From Romanomermis culicivorax (lineage: Eukaryota > Nematoda > Enoplea > Mermithida > Mermithidae), in assembly GCA_963922205.1 (NCBI GenBank), contig CAWUHX010000063.1:620001-684000 (forward strand): a DNA stretch of 64,000 bases, read 5' to 3'. Positions 48,274 through 59,789 of this stretch are shown here, piece after piece; within the stretch, counting starts at the first letter, position 1, and each line of letters begins with the position of its first letter. The translations under genes and the position numbers were made by a program. The notes below the pieces were generated by a model. That model did no database searches. It was not told where the DNA came from and saw only the letters and a list, made by a program, of their open reading frames with translations.

Positions 48274-49962
48274 ATGTTCAAGTCGGATGTTGTTTCCTCC
48301 GATGTCAAAGGAATAATAAAAGAACAACAAGAACAACAACAAATTTCCTTGGAGGCCAAGAGGAACAACATCCCCGAAAAGAATAAATCCCACAAGGATA
48401 AAAAGGAAGAAGAGGGTGCTCGAAATAGTCCTGAGGACGAAAGAGAGCATCCTAAAGGAGTAGAAGCGGTAGTAACCCGAAGCAAAGCTCGTGTTTCTGA
48501 AAAGGTGCAGAAAGAAAATCAGGAAACTGATAGATCTGCGATACCTAAGGAACAAGACAATGTGCAGTGGTTACACCCTAGAAAAGAAGAGGAGTTTGAT
48601 AAACCGGGAACATCAGGAGGAGAAGAGATATCTATTGGCCTGATCCCAGATGACTTGATGAGCAAACTGCAAAAAGCAGACGAAAGCTTAAAGCCAATCT
48701 GGGATAGATTAGGTGCAAATAGCACCACGAAGTATCACAGTGGGTTCTACGAAGAAAATGGTGTATTGTATAGGGAAACTGAGGCAGAAAGCGAAGACCA
48801 ATTGGTCGTACCCGCAAACCTCAGGGACTCTGTACTGCATCAGCATCATGGTGCTGTAATAATGACACACCAGGGTTTCAAAAGAACTCTGAGTGTCATG
48901 AAATTGCACTATTGGTGGCCTGGCATGGAAAAAGATGTCAGGGAATGGATAAAATACTGCGTTGTCTGTCAAATGGCAACTGCAGGAAAGCCATCCATTC
49001 CTCCGTTGATACCCATTGTGCCACAAGGTCCATTCGACATTGTATCTGTGGATATAGTAGGAATTTCGCCTTTGGGAGAAAGAATGCCTTATGTTATAGT
49101 TTTTCAGGACTATTTCACAAAATGGGTTGAAGCTGAGATGATCCCAGATCAATCAGCAAATTCAGTTGTGAATGCGTTCTTAGAAGCTATAATATTTAGG
49201 CATGGAACACCAACGAAACTCCTAAGTGACAATGGATCTTGTTTTACTTCGGATTTAATGAAATCAGTTTGTCATTTATTAGAGTGTAAGAAGATCTTCA
49301 CTACTGCTTACCACCCTCAGGGTAATGGTATGGTAGAGAGGTTCAACCAAACTCTAATAAAACAACTGAGAAAAGTAGCTATCGGTGAACCCGATAGCTG
49401 GCCAAGATATCTCAAATCAGTGGTCTTTGCCTACAATGCTACCCCACACGCAGTGACGAAGGCCTCGCCATTTGCGTTGTTACGGGGCCATGAGGCAAAG
49501 TTCGGGATGAATTTGTCAAAAGCCCTTAAAATAGTAATGCCCATGAATTATGAGGCATACAAATTCATCCTAACAGACCACTTAACCAGGCTTTATAGTA
49601 TTATTGCCGAAAATATCCAGAAAGCAGCGGAAGCTAGCAAAAGATATTTCGACAAGAAAATTAAAACCTCGGTTTTTAAAGAAAATGATTGGGTACTTCT
49701 TAAAGTTGATAAGCAAAAGAAACTAGGCTTAACTTGGGAAGGACCCTTCATTATAACTGATGTTTCCAGGTTAGAGGATAATGTCATAACAATTGCACGT
49801 TATGATAATCTTTTGCTACGGCAAAAGGTTTCAGCAAGTAGGCTGAAAATTTTTCGCTACGAGACTACACGATGGCAGAACTACGTAAAAAATCGATCAA
49901 ATCGTCTTACTGTACCTTCGCAATTAGCGGAGAGTAGTGCGACGCCTGATGTAGTTTCGTAG
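48274..49962 (+). CDS. Element 1 integrase
   Basis: This 562-codon frame, the continuation of Pol, inserts the element cDNA into the host genome. Residues 1-150 are a charged linker. The HHCC zinc domain uses His at 189-192 and about 10 residues later, and Cys229 and Cys232 (YCVVCQ). The catalytic core has D260 (SVDIVGIS), D319 (LLSDNGS) and E355 (GMVERFNQ), a D,D-35-E spacing. A GPY/F-type module with WEGPF near 488 follows, and there is no chromodomain. Family integrases act in the preintegration complex in the nucleus. If translated alone from its own ATG it lacks nothing of the core, but how it would be packaged without a link to Gag is unclear. Related remnants are in the element at 4915-14103. 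Confidence 0.95.
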   Translation: MFKSDVVSSDVKGIIKEQQEQQQISLEAKRNNIPEKNKSHKDKKEEEGARNSPEDEREHPKGVEAVVTRSKARVSEKVQKENQETDRSAIPKEQDNVQWLHPRKEEEFDKPGTSGGEEISIGLIPDDLMSKLQKADESLKPIWDRLGANSTTKYHSGFYEENGVLYRETEAESEDQLVVPANLRDSVLHQHHGAVIMTHQGFKRTLSVMKLHYWWPGMEKDVREWIKYCVVCQMATAGKPSIPPLIPIVPQGPFDIVSVDIVGISPLGERMPYVIVFQDYFTKWVEAEMIPDQSANSVVNAFLEAIIFRHGTPTKLLSDNGSCFTSDLMKSVCHLLECKKIFTTAYHPQGNGMVERFNQTLIKQLRKVAIGEPDSWPRYLKSVVFAYNATPHAVTKASPFALLRGHEAKFGMNLSKALKIVMPMNYEAYKFILTDHLTRLYSIIAENIQKAAEASKRYFDKKIKTSVFKENDWVLLKVDKQKKLGLTWEGPFIITDVSRLEDNVITIARYDNLLLRQKVSASRLKIFRYETTRWQNYVKNRSNRLTVPSQLAESSATPDVVS

Positions 49963-51153
49963 CGGCAAAATCTGCCGATTTGCGTGTATTTATTTTTTGT
50001 ATTTAATAAATATTTATTCTAATCGTGTTTTGTAACGGTTAAAATCCGTTTTCATATTTTTTGAAATGTAGGATTGTGTTTTAACGAAGCGGGGGAAAAG
50101 CTTTTAAAGCGAAAGACCCGTTTTCGTACATTTTTCATTTTACACTTTCTTGGTTAACAACTCCAAATCATTCAAAAGTTTCAAAAGTCGTGTCCCGCGT
50201 CTGCTCTTCATTTTCAAATCTTTTCGAAAAATTGTGAACGGAGGAACCCTCCCGTGAGGTAATTTGCAGCCGCAAGGGAATAGACTGTAAATGTTTTATA
50301 CATCTGTCTACTTTTCACAGCTGCAGATTCGGTTTTAAAAAATTTTAAAAATTATTTCGGTGCAAAGAATCGGGCCCAGAAAAAATTTCGAATGGGTACG
50401 CCGAACGATTGTACTCGGACGTACAACGCGACGGACGATGAAGTCCAATTTGGGGAGCCGCACCCGCGGCAGAATAATCGCTATTTTTTGGTCGACGGTA
50501 AGCAACCATTTTATATTTGTAAATAGTTAGGTAAGAAAATGAGCGGAGGTTACGCTCGTCAGGGGTGTTTTGTAAGACTGTTTCTGTGCCCTTTCTCGGA
50601 CGAGCTACCAACTGGGAGTTGAGAATTTAACACAAAAAATTAGGTAGAAGGGGTGGCAAGGGCCGAACCTAGGTGATCCGAAAAAGACTTCGGTCGAATT
50701 AGGTGATCCGATTAGGGGAGGTTTTTGTCATTCCCGCTCCCTCTGGTTTCCGCAAAGCGGCGAAGAAGGGGATTAGCAGGAGTTAGTCGCGGAGATCAAG
50801 GTTGTGATCGATTAAGCGCTGATCGAGTAGCAAAGGTGTGTTGGGTTAGAGTGAAAAACACCTAATTTCACATATTTTTGCCTATCAATTTTGGTTTCTA
50901 TAAAGGGACACCCAACGGCCAGAAAGGCTAAAAATCAAGTTCCCGCTCCAAAATTTCAAAAGTTTAAAAGTTAAAACGGTGTTCTGCACAAAGGTGCTAG
51001 AGTTTCCCCAAAGAGTTAAAGGAGTAATAATGGGTAAAATTACCCAAAGAGTGTAAAAAGGGTCACGAAAATGCACATAAGGAGTTAGTAGAGTATGTCT
51101 GGCTAAAATTTAAATCTCTCCTGAATTTTTTAGACCACAATATCCGTCGGGCA
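49963..51153 (+). promoter_or_regulatory. Spacer with splice signals and a candidate first exon of ORF3
   Basis: This is noncoding apart from a short frame. A strong acceptor (CTGTCTACTTTTCACAG, ending 50320) is followed by the first ATG at 50392. The frame from there runs 35 codons plus one base to a strong donor (GACG then GTAAGC, intron from 50498). Another acceptor, a T-run plus AG ending at 51133, precedes the ORF3 frame, which is open upstream of its first ATG. Joining 50497 to 51134 keeps the frame and adds 42 residues to ORF3. The 50498-51133 intron is therefore a plausible model, not proven. Confidence 0.55.
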
Positions 51154-54100
51154 ATGCGGATAGCGGAGTTAGAAAGGTGGTTTTTTGCCACTTTTGAGTT
51201 CTGGCCGACCAACCCCATCGAGCCGATAATTGTTCCCATGGGAAGTGTGGAAAGGGTGATAAAACACCTAGAAAGCAGCACTTTCCGAGGCATGAGCATT
51301 ATCGGCTTCGATGTAGAGAAGGTGAACCGAGAGGACGCTGGAAAGCTGTTTAGGTGGGGGTGCGAAAACGAAAAAGGCAACCAGTTTGCCAGATTAGTTT
51401 CGTTCGCCCATCTAAATGGCAAAACGTTCGTAATCGACTTAACGTTGCTGCAAGAGCAAGAGTGGAACATATTGTTACACTTTTTACGCTCAGCGACGTT
51501 GTTAGTCGGTTATGCCGTTTTAGAAGACATAGTTTCAATTATCAATGTCCGTGGATGCGGAAAAAGCACCGATGGTCGCGATTTGTCTGACGCGATTAGG
51601 TGTAGTATCAAAGATGGAAATCTAGGAAGATACTATGACCTAAGCGTCACGGCAAAGCAGATCATGGGAAGCGAGATTACCAAATCCAGGAAAGCAGGTA
51701 TCTGCCCTGAGACATTGAAATTGAAGGGACTCTTTGCCGAAATGTATTTGGCTGACATCGGTCCTCACCAGACTGATTTCAGTCTCTTACGTAATAGACA
51801 AAGTGTTGCCAAAGAAAGAGTTCCTGAAGAAATGCTGCAGTACGCTGGTATGGACGCGTATTTTTCGTTGGCAATTTTTATGGGAGCATTTCACTATGGG
51901 TACGTGATTGAGCTATGTGGGGGAGTTGCCAACTTTCCTCACGATATAGTCGATCCGGCCCAGATTGAAATACTCTCATATAAATTTTATCAGTTCTACT
52001 CATATATAGTTACGGACTACAAATTACGTAACTTTGTGGGTACACCTGATATTGTGGTTAGGCAGCCTGAGGCCACCTACCACATGATGCGCCAAGAAAT
52101 GTACGCAAGGTGGGCCACGCAAGTGCAAGAAATAGGGCCTAAATTCCGTTGTCATAGGGATATCTGCAATCCTAGGAAGGGGAAAGAAAATTTGCCGTGG
52201 CGAGGCATTTATCCAAGTGCTTATCGCCAGGGTAAAAAATTAAAGCCCAATTCCTATGATGAGGCAAGTGATCCCGACGACGACGAAATGATTAGGCCTG
52301 AACAGCGCTTGTCGGCCAAGGATAGGTTGCGCCTACAGCTAGTGGAGGAGATGGCGCAGGGAAAGCAGTATCAGGAGCTCACTCAACCAGCATCTTTAGT
52401 TTGGTTCATCGATACAGCCAGGAAAGTTGTCAAACTACCCCAAGATCGTCAAAAGCAAGCACTACTAGATGCCCTAAAAAATCATCTGGTTCATGTGCCT
52501 ATTGATATTGATCCTGGGGTAGGCTATTTTGACAAAGATCACTGGAAGCCTCAGTTGGCGGAGTATGCTAAGGCATTCGAGGAAAAGCGGTTCTCGGAAC
52601 TGCAAGCCGCGTGTGCTTTAGTCCCGCTGGCCTTTCACGTGATCTGGCCCCACAGCAGAAAGGAACTGGACTTTGTAATGGCCGAAATGTTCAGTTACAG
52701 GTTCATTACATCGTTCAGCCCAGAGCTGCAGGGCAAAATAAAAGAAATGGCTTGGCGGTCAGATGAGAGGTTGTCCCAATATCTTATGCTGGCGAAAACT
52801 CTTCCAAACATAGAGTATGAGGTACCCCGCAAAGGTGCCGGAATATATGTTTGGATGAATCGATTCGGATTTATGCCGATTCGATTAAGATTGTGGAAAA
52901 ATGCTGATGTGTGCGCGCCGATCCCTGGCAGCCCTGACACAATAACTACGGACAGTAAGAGCTATAGCTCAAATCCGTATTATTATGTTAGGTTCTACCA
53001 TATCGAGCTGGCACAAAGAACGCCATCATTAAGATATGGGGCAACCTGGCAAACGAAAATCGACAAGGTTGGAGACGTCTATGCGTCAAAAGCGGAAAAT
53101 AGGGAGTATAGTATAGCCTTCCCTACAAAGATTTTTGACCTTAGACCTCTGGCCTCGGATTTACCGGGAATTCTACACACATTTAGTTATAAAACGGGTG
53201 AAGGTGTTGTCACCAAATTAGCTGGCAAGATTAGCCCCATCAAGACTGATAGTCTGAAAGATGAGAGCAAACAGCAGGCTGATGTCGGTGTTGTTGAATT
53301 TCCGATACTTTCAGGTCAGGAAGTCCAAACGTCGGAAAGCGAAATCTTCAGCGATGCAGTGGGACTGCCGGCTGAAGATGAATCGCCAGACCAAGGACTT
53401 CAGGACGAGGACGTGACTGAGCTGTCGGAAGATGAGCAGCAGCAAGAGCAATCAGTTCCGGCAACGGAACTGATGCAAGCTCAAACTGCTCAGACGCAGT
53501 CCGATCTCGACAACCAACGTCGATTTGCAATCATTCTAAAGATGGAAGAGGAGGCGAAGAAAAGAATTCGGCTCCAACGTGAACAAATGGAGGAAGAATT
53601 AGCAAAGAACGCGGCGATTTACAACGAAAAACTTCGCCAAATGTCAATTCAATTCGGACTCCAAAAAGATGATACCGCAGCGCCCGAATTGGAAACAAAA
53701 GTAGTCGTATTAGAGCCACCATCGCCAATGAAAGTGGACGACGATATGCCCTCCGATAAGCTGGTTATTGACGAAACGAAAGCGGAAACGCCGGATTCGG
53801 AGATGACGGAAAGTAGGGAGGTAATAGCGTTTTCTGCTGATGGGGGTGTTCCAGGGTTATACTCAGCCAAAGTCGTTCAAAGTATGAGAGAGAAGGGTTG
53901 GAACGACGAGAAAATATTATTTATGGCTGAGAGGAAAAAGAAAATGAGAATTAAGGAGAAGGAAAAGAGGAAGAAGGGTATTAAGGGAGCAAAAGTAGAA
54001 GCGAAAGAGGAAGAAAGTAAGACGGCGTCTTCGTCCGTCATATCGACCTCAACTCCTACGATTACCTCCACTACTACCCCCACTTCCCAAATTACTTCTA

Positions 54101-55227
54101 CCTCAACTGGAACACCGTCATTGGCCACATCTTCAGTGGTCACTGCAACTCTGGATAGCACATCCACAACTAGTCAAGCTTCAGGCGCAATAGGCCTTGC
54201 GATGGGGAAACCGATACCGAAAGGTCAGGCAAAACCCAGCAAGGACCAAAAACCTGGAGTGGCAGCTAGTCAAGTGCAAGGGACTGCTCCTAGCAAAATT
54301 AAGCAGGCACAGGCTGCTCAGGTAACTGAAACGCCGGAAGTGACTGCGGAAAAATTTAAGGACAGTCTCTTGGACTTCTGGGATGTCTACCAGCCAAAAG
54401 CCAGAGAAGCTGGCCCAATATCATTTTTTACGAGTGCAGTGGCCAAATATTTTGCTTTCGAGCAATTTGAGTCAGAAAGAGTCTTCTTCATGGTAAACGA
54501 CGCCGTTAGGGAAATCTACCGGGACTATGAACAACAGTTCAGAGTCCAGGGAGCGTTTCTCTATGATCGGACAAATTTACCTGAAGAACTCTGGGAGAGG
54601 GTCATGTATGACTTTCTCCCCAGGTGGCTCAAGTCGGAGAGAGCACCTGATGCTTTTTCCTCGGTAAGGTATTTGGTTATGATGCTATTCCTCGTGTTGG
54701 AATGCGCCCCGCTATCCCCGATGCATATTGGAAACATTTATGCCAGGGCGATGGTGGCGGCGAATAACCGACTGTTGAGGGTGTATAATAACCATGATAC
54801 CCCCTTGGAATATAAAACGGCCTTTCGATCTGTGATGCTTAGTAGCAATCACCAGGTCGGAGTGATGGGAGCCAAAAGAAGTGCCAGTTCAGACTTGCAA
54901 AGCTCTGTTAAGTTCAGTAAAGCTCAAGACGGAAAAACTGGCGCTACTTTGAAGGTTCCCGGACCTCAAGGTCAGGGTCAAGGCCAAGGAAGCCAGGAAT
55001 TAGCTCCGAGTACGCAAGGAAAGGTGCAAAAGACTGGTAACCGAGGCCGAGGCCAGTTTCAGTTCCACAACCCCAACCGGGGTGGTCGTGGAGCAGTGCG
55101 TGGCAGAGGTGCCGCGCCTCAGGTGCAAGGAAGAGGAGGCCAGCAGGGCCAGTGGGTATGGAGACCTTACGGAGGTCGTGGAGGAGCCCAGAGAGGGGCG
55201 CAAGGAGGCGGCGGGCCGCAACAGTAA
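51154..55227 (+). CDS. Element 1 ORF3: DEDDy 3'-5' exonuclease plus RGG protein
   Basis: At least 1357 residues, probably about 1399 with a spliced first exon at 50392-50497. Residues about 30-250 form a DEDDy exonuclease like WRN/EXD2/RNase D: Exo I FDVE (D53, E55), Exo [10 protein letters not shown] (D125), Exo III YAGMD (Y230, D234). All five catalytic residues are present. Such enzymes trim 3' ends of RNA or DNA. Then come an uncharacterised middle part (about 360-680, with [14 protein letters not shown]), a coiled coil (about 786-830), a Lys/Arg-rich stretch (about 927-956, possible nuclear signal), a Ser/Thr tract (about 958-1012), a conserved helical domain (about 1068-1233), and an RGG tail (about 1295-1357). 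No signal peptide or fusion-protein-like segment was seen, so it is not an envelope protein. The middle and helical domains recur in the old element at 4915-14103. DEDDy ORF3s are known to me from bdelloid rotifer LTR elements; this layout may be a separate lineage. Confidence 0.9.
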   Translation: MRIAELERWFFATFEFWPTNPIEPIIVPMGSVERVIKHLESSTFRGMSIIGFDVEKVNREDAGKLFRWGCENEKGNQFARLVSFAHLNGKTFVIDLTLLQEQEWNILLHFLRSATLLVGYAVLEDIVSIINVRGCGKSTDGRDLSDAIRCSIKDGNLGRYYDLSVTAKQIMGSEITKSRKAGICPETLKLKGLFAEMYLADIGPHQTDFSLLRNRQSVAKERVPEEMLQYAGMDAYFSLAIFMGAFHYGYVIELCGGVANFPHDIVDPAQIEILSYKFYQFYSYIVTDYKLRNFVGTPDIVVRQPEATYHMMRQEMYARWATQVQEIGPKFRCHRDICNPRKGKENLPWRGIYPSAYRQGKKLKPNSYDEASDPDDDEMIRPEQRLSAKDRLRLQLVEEMAQGKQYQELTQPASLVWFIDTARKVVKLPQDRQKQALLDALKNHLVHVPIDIDPGVGYFDKDHWKPQLAEYAKAFEEKRFSELQAACALVPLAFHVIWPHSRKELDFVMAEMFSYRFITSFSPELQGKIKEMAWRSDERLSQYLMLAKTLPNIEYEVPRKGAGIYVWMNRFGFMPIRLRLWKNADVCAPIPGSPDTITTDSKSYSSNPYYYVRFYHIELAQRTPSLRYGATWQTKIDKVGDVYASKAENREYSIAFPTKIFDLRPLASDLPGILHTFSYKTGEGVVTKLAGKISPIKTDSLKDESKQQADVGVVEFPILSGQEVQTSESEIFSDAVGLPAEDESPDQGLQDEDVTELSEDEQQQEQSVPATELMQAQTAQTQSDLDNQRRFAIILKMEEEAKKRIRLQREQMEEELAKNAAIYNEKLRQMSIQFGLQKDDTAAPELETKVVVLEPPSPMKVDDDMPSDKLVIDETKAETPDSEMTESREVIAFSADGGVPGLYSAKVVQSMREKGWNDEKILFMAERKKKMRIKEKEKRKKGIKGAKVEAKEEESKTASSSVISTSTPTITSTTTPTSQITSTSTGTPSLATSSVVTATLDSTSTTSQASGAIGLAMGKPIPKGQAKPSKDQKPGVAASQVQGTAPSKIKQAQAAQVTETPEVTAEKFKDSLLDFWDVYQPKAREAGPISFFTSAVAKYFAFEQFESERVFFMVNDAVREIYRDYEQQFRVQGAFLYDRTNLPEELWERVMYDFLPRWLKSERAPDAFSSVRYLVMMLFLVLECAPLSPMHIGNIYARAMVAANNRLLRVYNNHDTPLEYKTAFRSVMLSSNHQVGVMGAKRSASSDLQSSVKFSKAQDGKTGATLKVPGPQGQGQGQGSQELAPSTQGKVQKTGNRGRGQFQFHNPNRGGRGAVRGRGAAPQVQGRGGQQGQWVWRPYGGRGGAQRGAQGGGGPQQ

Positions 55228-56060
55228 ATTAGCCGCATAATTTTTGGCCAAAAAATTTTGTTTTCGCATTTATTTTTCACAAAAAACACAAAATACAAAA
55301 AAAAAAAATACAAAATCACAAAAATACAAAAAAAAATATAAAATACAAAATACAAAAAAAAATCTTTCTTATTTGTTGCGTGCTTTAAATTTTTTATTCG
55401 TTTTCGTACCTCGCATCGCCAAACGGGCATGTACAAAAAATTTATTTTTTCACTTAATCTCATCTAAATCTCGCCTTATTTTTTCTTTTTTTTGCTCAAA
55501 TCGATACGCCCGGGAGATTTTTGATTTTTTTTTTTGTGATATGCGTACTAATGTATATATTTTGTAAATTATTTAGATATTTTAGAAAATGTTTTTTGGC
55601 GAGGGCAATGTTGGAAAAAAAGGCGGAGGCTTCACGGCGAAACACACAACCAGAAAGAGATAGACAGACAAATGTTCTGTCCCTGGCGTCCAGCGTAAAG
55701 CACGAAACGAAAGGTCACGGGATGGACGGCAACCGAAGACCCTCGGCCCTGGTGCAGGTCAAATTGGATTTCGGCGGTACGCCAACAAAGTCAAGCCGAC
55801 GCGGAGTCGTCGATCCGTCGGCGTCCAGACCAAGAGGTAGCGCACCCGGACGGCCTTGTGGACATTCCGGTATGCCTGGTAAAAGACTTGACGTAAGAGG
55901 GTGGTCATTCGGAAAGCTTTCCGCAAGGGGGCATGAATGACCAAAAAGGTTCAGAAAACTGCCTTGACTGTATTAGGGCCTGAAAAGGTTCCAAAATTGT
56001 CATTGCGGCGTAATATGAATCTTTTTAACCTCCCGTTGGTCAGTTTCGAGGCTCGAGGGA
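55228..56060 (+). other. Element 1 region between ORF3 and the 3' LTR
   Basis: It begins with an A-rich stretch (ACAAAATACAAAAAAAA words). A basic frame from about 55608 to 55940 (RRNTQPERDRQTNV, SASRPRGSAPGRP) could be a small fourth ORF but has no recognisable domain. The purine-rich stretch before the LTR (GAGGCTCGAGGGA, about 56048-56060) is the candidate polypurine tract, though it is interrupted. Confidence 0.5.
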
Positions 56061-56661
56061 TGTCAGGGATGGACATAGTCTATCTCAAAGTTGTGAAGAA
56101 ATAGCCGAAGTCGACGCGTTTTGCGTCGACGCCGATTTGCATAGACACCGTGCATAAATATGCCGGTCGTCTATGTTTTTGGTCATTCAGTAATTATTGT
56201 TTTGTTTTTTATTGAAAGAAGAAAATCGGCGGCCCGATTGGGCATTAGTTTATATTATTTTGTTATATTATTGTGGTGGAGCATTTCCGCCTTAAATACA
56301 ACGACCCCCGGCCGACGGCTTTGGATTTACTCGCAGCGGAGGGAACGCAGGTTAGACCCCGGATCTCTGGAGAGCCACCCAGCGTGCAAGTCTACATTTA
56401 CAACTCAGTTCTCGGCCCGACTTCTGATTTTGCCCCTGGTTTGAAGTTACTTGAGCTCAGGGTGTTATCTTATCTTCTGCAGTTCTTCGGGACGAAAGCA
56501 GGAGATTTTTGTTGAACTTGAGACTGACCGAACTGTTGCAATCTGATTCTACCTAAGGTTTCGGCCTGATTAGGTGAATTAGCTAGTAACTGATTAGGTC
56601 TATTTTTGGTATCAAATCCTTTATTTATATTTCTCAACTTCCACCAAGTCTCATTTCAACA
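56061..56661 (+). repeat. 3' LTR of element 1
   Basis: 601 bp, the same as 42712-43312 as far as I could compare by eye. It is followed by CTGT, the right copy of the target duplication. Confidence 0.97.
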
Positions 56662-59600
56662 CTGTATCCGTGCGATTTTTTATGGAAGGGGTTTTCGGCT
56701 TTGGAGAATTCGATGGATGTAGTCATGTCACACAAAACATCATCCCGAATGTAAACAAACAAATTTCCCCGCCTCTTTGTTGGAGGGGTTTTCGACCGTG
56801 GGGGGGGGGGGTAGGAATTCAATGGATGAGGTCATTTTACAGAATAAAAAAATTATCCTGGGTAAAAACAAGCGTATTTTGGGATTTTTTGGTGGGAGGC
56901 TGGGCCGGGGGTTATTTAATGGATGCGGTCACTCTACACAAAAAATTATTCCGGCTGTAAACAGACGAATTTCCCTGACTTTTTGGTGGAAGGATGCTTT
57001 ATGTAAAGTGATCGCGCCTATTGAATTCTCGACTACAGAGAATTCAATTGACGCGATCACTTTATACAAAAAATTATCCTAAGTGTAAAGAAATCCATTT
57101 CTGCGATTTTTGAGCTAAGGAGTTTCTGACCATGAAGAATTCAAGAGACGCAGTCACTCGCACAAAAAACTTCCGGTGTGTAAACAAAGGTATTTCTGTG
57201 ATATTTTGGGTTGAGGGGTTCTTGCCCATGAGGAATTCAGTCGATATGGTCACTTTACACTCTCTTCACAACATGTTCTAAGTACTATGCAGTTTACAAA
57301 TCTTTTACTTCTACCGAAAGTGAGAATTTATAGCTTTAAGATTGTTGTTTATTCTTTCTTTGATGTGAAGATGGCGAAATTTAAAACTTCAATGTGCTTG
57401 TATGACGGTTTTCATGCATGGTTGAGGCCCACTAAACAAAGGTGAACCAGTTCATTAGGAAATGCTCCGGTGGGGCAGAAAAAAGAAGAATATACTTGCT
57501 TGGATAGTCACCAAGCTTGAAAAAGGAGCGGACTAGATTTTTGAGAACTTGGGTTAAAGTTGGGAAAAATTCACTTTTGTAATATTAGATTTTCATTCTT
57601 TGTCATGAAAAAATTTTTCATGTCCGTGAAAAAGTATATTCTGCAGCTGAGTGCATCAACACACTTTCCGACCAAACATGTGCATCTCCGAAATTTTGAG
57701 GAGGGCACTTGGGTGGACCCTGGTTTCTTAACGTTTTTTAAAACAACAAATTCAAAAAAAGTTGGCCGAAAATTCGTTTCCATACAAAATTTTCCATACA
57801 AAAACTCTTGGGGTAGTTTGCACCCTAATGTCCCTCCTCACACATGTGTTCTTCCAACTCGTTGAACTTTTTTACTAAATTCAGTGTTAATAAAACAGAA
57901 ATCAACTGTGGGAAAGTGACAAATAAAATCACACTCAGTTTTTTAGAAGAAGAGCTACAAGTTTTCTTAGAACTAAATCGATTGTGCAGGTTCTATTTAA
58001 TTCAGTCATTTTATATAACACATGGTATAGAATTCACTTCGTAAGTTTTACTGATTAAAAGCTGTAAACAAATTTATTCTCTCAATATAGGCACTCGAAA
58101 TCAAGTTTTATTCAGAAGTTTTTTAAATATTCAACAAAATAACATTATTCACAGTTTTGGATTAAAACTGAAACTTGCAGAAAGAACACTTTTTGCAGGA
58201 TTGTAGACGGGAAGCAATTTCACCCATCCCGATCGCTCCTGTCCTGCTTTCAAAACAGCCGTACTGTTGCCGAGGGAGTGCGAGTAGTGTGGGGGAGACG
58301 CGGGAACCGGATTTGGCGCACATATCTGATATAGGCATGGCTGAATCAGGAGCTTTTTAATGGCATTTTTGTATTTTTTACCATGTTGTTCCATTTGCAT
58401 ATGGTGCCCAGTGACTGCAACCAAGGCCCAGTTGCTCTAAAGGGGTCTAAGCTCGAGCTCAGAATAATCTTGAACAAAAAGGCGACTTGGTTTTATCTCA
58501 AGTTTGGTATAATCTCAGTGTCATCAGGATTACAACGAGCTGAATGTCAAGATTATCCCCAGCCGGAGTGTTGTAGTGTGTTTAGGCCGATTTTCACGAT
58601 TTTCTAATAATTTTGTCGATTTCATAAAAACGCCCACAAGTACAACACATCCAACCATGCCCAACCTGGCCCAGCGTGATGGTTACTGTAGAAGACGGTT
58701 TTGGTGAATCAGTCAGTGTATATTATTGATTACTCTTGCCCGTATCGTCCATTATAATATAATTGCCATTTTCGCCTGTGCATTACTCGCCTCGTTTTTA
58801 TATTGGTAAGATGTAGTGTTTTTGGAAGGGGCGATTTTTAGGTAAGTTTTATAAATAAATGTTTAGTTAGAAAAGCATTTTATTTGTGTCCAAAAGTGTG
58901 TTACCTTGTCTGACTAGTTTTAGTCAGGCATTTCTTGGAAAAATAGTATTCTGTTCTTGACTTCTCGCCCCTGAGTGAGGAGTCATTCCGAGGTTTAGGG
59001 CAGGCGCAGGGAAGCACTGGCGTTAAGGTCAATCCCTGGCTATCTCTCCTGCACATCAATTCCCCTTGCCGATTTTACACCTCTTCCCCCGACCTGACAG
59101 ATCAAGGAGGCAAGAAATCGGGCAGAGCCGCCCCCAAATACCATCCATTTTAAAAATACAACATGAGCTGTCAGGTTGCACTAACGTTTTGGCATAATAG
59201 GACAAAATGCAGGATGCCGCAGAATATAGTTTTTCACAGGCATGGAAAATTTTTTAATGAGAAAGAATGAAAATCCAACATAAGGAGAGTGAATTTTTCC
59301 CAACTTTAACCCAAGTTCTCAAAAATCTAGTCCGCTCTTTCTTCAAGCTTGGTGACTTCCAAGCAAGTATATTCTTCTTTTTTCTGCTCACCGGGGCATT
59401 TTGTGCTAGTTGCTAGTACGCATATAATTTTCATATTGGAAAATGTTACTGTAGTTGAGGCCGGGGGAAGGACAAAATGCACGATGCTGCAGAATATACT
59501 TTTTCACAGACGTGGAAAATTTTTTTGAGAAAGATTGAAAATCCAATATAAAGAAAATGAATTTTTTCCAACTTTAACCCAAGTTCTCAAAAATCTAGTC

Positions 59601-59690
59601 CAGTTCTTTCTCTAGCATGACAACTATCGAAGCAAGTATATTCTTCTTTTCTCTGCCCCATCGGGGCATTTTCTACTAAACTAGTGAACA
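56662..59690. repeat. Satellite-bearing element copy B, right part
   Basis: About six units of the roughly 95-bp repeat (56662-57255) are followed by the unique block 57256-57440 and the inverted-repeat unit (left arm 57444-57660, right arm about 59200-59412), all matching copy A. A further right-arm-like segment lies at 59448-59690, a partial duplication. A probable solo LTR interrupts it at 58569-59163. Confidence 0.75.
58569..59163. mobile_element. Probable solo LTR
   Basis: This 595-bp insertion is absent from copy A of the surrounding element. It starts TGTTGTA and ends TACAACA, a perfect 7-bp inverted pair, with flanks GGAG and TGAG (3 of 4 match). It contains TTATAAATAAATG, a possible poly(A) signal. 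The size is like the LTRs of the two gypsy elements here, but the sequence is different. Confidence 0.55.
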
Positions 59691-59789
59691 TATATTTTGC
59701 TGGGCTAGCTGACTCTGCCCTGCCTCACTTTCCGTCATACGATGATGGAACTATTTTCATCGTATTTTCTTAGGCCATTGCTGGGCTTA

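Larger units (their letters stand above)
42712..56661 (+). mobile_element. Ty3/gypsy LTR retrotransposon 1, full length, with DEDDy exonuclease ORF3
   Basis: The element is 13.95 kb, with two 601-bp LTRs that I could not tell apart by eye. It has TGT...ACA ends and a CTGT target duplication (42708-42711 and 56662-56665). Order: LTR, gag-PR-RT-RNase H ORF, one UAG, integrase ORF in the same frame, a 1.2-kb spacer with splice signals, ORF3, an A-rich tail region, LTR. The integrase ends in a GPY/F-type module and has no chromodomain. Identical LTRs and long open frames indicate a very recent insertion, into a satellite array. The length is well above the usual 5-8 kb for Ty3/gypsy because of ORF3 and its spacer. 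Confidence 0.95.

Noticed and set aside
51154-55227. ORF3 as an envelope gene
   Set aside because: No signal peptide, fusion peptide, transmembrane anchor or Cys-rich ectodomain was seen. The N-terminal exonuclease and RGG tail point to an intracellular nucleic-acid protein.
55521-55940. 139-codon frame between ORF3 and the 3' LTR as a firm gene
   Set aside because: It is basic and low in information with no domain; kept only as a possibility in the region note.
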